Assembly (NCBI GenBank): GCA_024681795.1
Contig: JAILAD010000051.1
Location: 1-64,000, forward strand
From: Lachnospiraceae bacterium
GTDB lineage: Bacteria > Bacillota > Clostridia > Lachnospirales > Lachnospiraceae
DNA length: 64,000 bases
Direction of reading: 5' to 3'
Shown here one piece after another: positions 62,050 through 64,000 of this stretch (within the stretch, counting starts at the first letter, position 1; each line of letters starts with the position of its first letter). The position numbers and the translations under genes are program-made. Under the pieces are notes generated by a model. It saw nothing but the letters and a program-made list of their open reading frames with translations, was not told where the DNA came from and searched no databases.

Positions 62050-64000
62050 TTGAAGCTGATTTCTCTTCATGTTGAAAAATTCGGAAACCTGACGGATTAT
62101 TCCATGGATTTTACGGATGGATTAAACCGGGTTTTAAAAGATAACGGCTGGGGCAAAAGTACGCTCGCGGCTTTTATTCGCGTAATGTTTTACGGCCTGG
62201 AGGGAAAGGGCTTAAGAAAAGATCTTACGGAAAACGACAAGGCCAGATACACCCCCTGGGAGGGCGGTGCTTTCGGAGGTTCCGTTACTTTTGAGGCAGG
62301 CGGGAAACGCTATATCTTAAGCCGGAATTTTGCGGATAAAACAAAGGGGAAACCGGTCCTTCAGGATGCGGATACCCTGCTTGAAAGCAACGATTATTCG
62401 GATAAAATCGGGGAAGAATTGTTCGGAATAGACAGCGAGTCCTATAAGAAGACGGCATTTATCGACCGTGACAATATCCGATACCTGGGAGCAAACAGTA
62501 AGATTGCATCCAAAGTATCCGTTCTTTCGCAGACCGACGATCTTGACCGTTTTGATGAAGTGGATAAACAGCTTTCCGTATTCGAAGTACAGAATTCCGA
62601 CGGAAGAAAAACGGGAAACCTGTATCTTTTGAATGAGGAAATTCTTTCTCTGGAAAACGAGATAAAAAAGGAAACCCTGATAAAAGAAGAAACGGAGAGG
62701 GAAAAAGAAGAAAAAAGCGAAATTATCCGAAAGGAAGAAACCTTAAAAGCAAAAAGAAAAGAGCTTTCGGAAAAAATAAAAAAACTTTCCGAAAACAGGG
62801 GAATTGCGGCAAATTATGCGCATTATCTGGAACTGAAAGAAAAATGCGGATTCCGCGAGAGTGAACTGAACCGAAAGAAAACCGTATTTGCAGGAGGCAT
62901 TCCTTCTTCGGAAAAACTCGATGAACTGGAAGAATTAAACCGGGACGCGGAGCAGAAAAAACTTCTTTTAAAACGCGGAAATGCTTCGGAAAATGAGGAC
63001 AGATACGAACATCTGAAAAGATATTTTAAGGATAATCCGCCTTCGGAAGAAACGGTGATTTCCAAACTTGAAATCTGTAACAGAATGCAGAAACTGTCGG
63101 AAGAAAACGACCGTCTTGAAAAGGAAATCGTATCCTTAAAGACGGAAATAAACAACCTTGAAATTCAGGCGGGAGATGAAAAAAGACTGCTTTCCGAAAA
63201 AGAAAGGGAGTTGCAGAAACTCAGAGAAGACTGCCGGAAAGAAGAGGTTGATTTTGAAACGGAGATTCCGGAAGGAAACGAAGAAACCGTAATACACCCG
63301 GCGGAGCCAGAGGGAACGAAAATGTCCGCATGGCTTTTTGTTTCTGCGGCAATTTTATTCGGAATCGGAATTGTTCTGATTCTTCTGTATTTTTTAATGA
63401 ACCGTATGCTTGGTATCCTGGGTGCCGGAATTCTTTTTCTGATGATTGGTTTCGCAGTATTTCTTGCCGGAAGCATGAGACGGAAAAAAGAAAGAAAACA
63501 GCGCCTTTACAGGGAAAAACTCATGGAAGAAAAAAAGGCTGCGGAAGAAAAGAGGAAACAGGAAATTCAGGACCGTCAGAAACGGGAAATGCTGGAACGG
63601 CAAAAGAAGCGTATGGAAGCGGAATATGAAATCAAGCTTCTTGAGTCAAAAAACGCCGATCTGGAAGAGAAGATAAAAAAGTCGGAGGTTTCCCTAACGG
63701 AAAAGAACAATTCCGTGAGGGAAAAAAACAATGCAGTAAAAGAAAACCTGGAAAAGTCCGGTAATTGTGAAAGTGACCTGAAGGAATTTTTAAACCGGTA
63801 TGAAATCCCGTTTTCCAAAGCGGATGTCGAAGATACTCTTTTTGAAATGAAGAGCAGAATTCCGGAATACCGTTCGCTTCGCAAGAGTAAGGAACAAAAA
63901 GAGGAAGAATACAGGAAACTGACGGAACAAAGCAAAGAAGCCGATGAGAAACTGAATTCGTTTTATGGTTCTCTCGGAGGAGATGCTGATTCTGCACCCG
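62050..64000 (+). CDS. YhaN/SbcC-like ATPase with central membrane segments (partial, 3' end outside)
   Basis: The ORF runs from a TTG with AAGGAAG site to the window edge (650 codons) and is absent from the track because it has no stop here. The Walker A is DNGWGKSTLA (Lys36). A coiled-coil rich in Glu/Lys follows (about 190-410). Two hydrophobic helices lie at about 426-447 and 450-473 (AILFGIGIVLILLYFLM and GAGILFLMIGFAVFLAG), then more coiled coil. Rad50-type proteins are soluble, but YhaN-type members are known with such central helices. It would act with the upstream exonuclease at the membrane. The C-terminal Walker B part is not in the window. Confidence 0.85.
   Translation, partial: MKLISLHVEKFGNLTDYSMDFTDGLNRVLKDNGWGKSTLAAFIRVMFYGLEGKGLRKDLTENDKARYTPWEGGAFGGSVTFEAGGKRYILSRNFADKTKGKPVLQDADTLLESNDYSDKIGEELFGIDSESYKKTAFIDRDNIRYLGANSKIASKVSVLSQTDDLDRFDEVDKQLSVFEVQNSDGRKTGNLYLLNEEILSLENEIKKETLIKEETEREKEEKSEIIRKEETLKAKRKELSEKIKKLSENRGIAANYAHYLELKEKCGFRESELNRKKTVFAGGIPSSEKLDELEELNRDAEQKKLLLKRGNASENEDRYEHLKRYFKDNPPSEETVISKLEICNRMQKLSEENDRLEKEIVSLKTEINNLEIQAGDEKRLLSEKERELQKLREDCRKEEVDFETEIPEGNEETVIHPAEPEGTKMSAWLFVSAAILFGIGIVLILLYFLMNRMLGILGAGILFLMIGFAVFLAGSMRRKKERKQRLYREKLMEEKKAAEEKRKQEIQDRQKREMLERQKKRMEAEYEIKLLESKNADLEEKIKKSEVSLTEKNNSVREKNNAVKENLEKSGNCESDLKEFLNRYEIPFSKADVEDTLFEMKSRIPEYRSLRKSKEQKEEEYRKLTEQSKEADEKLNSFYGSLGGDADSAP

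Overview
The window looks like a chromosomal segment of an anaerobic, low-to-mid GC Firmicute, most likely a member of the Lachnospiraceae or a close relative. This rests on gene content recognised by eye (DUF5688, DUF4349, TSCPD protein, YfhO, M16C peptidase, the exonuclease/YhaN pair), AGGAGG-type ribosome binding sites and sigma-A-like promoters. No database search was possible, so family names come from recognised motifs and memory of the families.

Layout. 0-9.8 kb: pilT, comM/yifB, dprA, efp, a DUF5688 gene, a secreted GH3 glycosidase, tRNA-Arg(CCG) and an SH3b protein. 9.8-15.8 kb: rluF, ligA, a MetA that carries the acetyl-CoA-type Glu111, and a three-gene cluster made of a rhomboid-like membrane protein with a zinc ribbon, a sigma-70-like protein that appears to lack the promoter-recognition regions, and an unknown 150-residue protein. 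15.9-29.5 kb: a membrane c-di-GMP phosphodiesterase fused to a repeat domain with a ~28-residue period, a palindromic REP-like element, an M16C peptidase, a DUF4349 lipoprotein, era-recO-yfhO and glyS.

29.6-39.9 kb is a complete-looking sortase-assembled pilus operon behind a consensus promoter. It encodes a small anchored Spy0128-like protein, a SipA-type signal peptidase homologue with the general-base Lys replaced by Gly, a two-domain FctA-like pilin, a class B sortase and a 2232-residue adhesin. Pilin and adhesin share the same unusual sorting motif (IPTGV). A gene-free 460-bp stretch follows, with a terminator, five ~20-bp direct repeats, an extended -10 promoter and a structured leader, and then ppdK (to 42.9 kb). 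The 29.7-42.9 kb block appears richer in GATC and in ATC isoleucine codons than its flanks.

43.2-54.1 kb is accessory: decayed LRR-type and ACT/metallo-beta-lactamase genes, a DUF362-permease-XRE-membrane protein cluster, an SLC13-like permease on the minus strand, and a four-gene cluster that ends in a TIR-transmembrane-propeller-like protein. 54.2-60.4 kb is a fructose PTS operon (fruK-fruA-ptsH-ptsI-deoR) with three tandem operator-like repeats upstream; its HPr has His15 but Gly at position 46 instead of the regulatory Ser. 60.6-64 kb holds a TSCPD protein, an SbcD-like exonuclease and the start of a YhaN/SbcC-like ATPase cut by the window edge.

The most promising leads are the promoter-blind sigma-like protein, the EAL/beta-solenoid fusion, the TIR cluster, the HPr(G46) in a fructose operon and the 20-bp repeat array upstream of ppdK.
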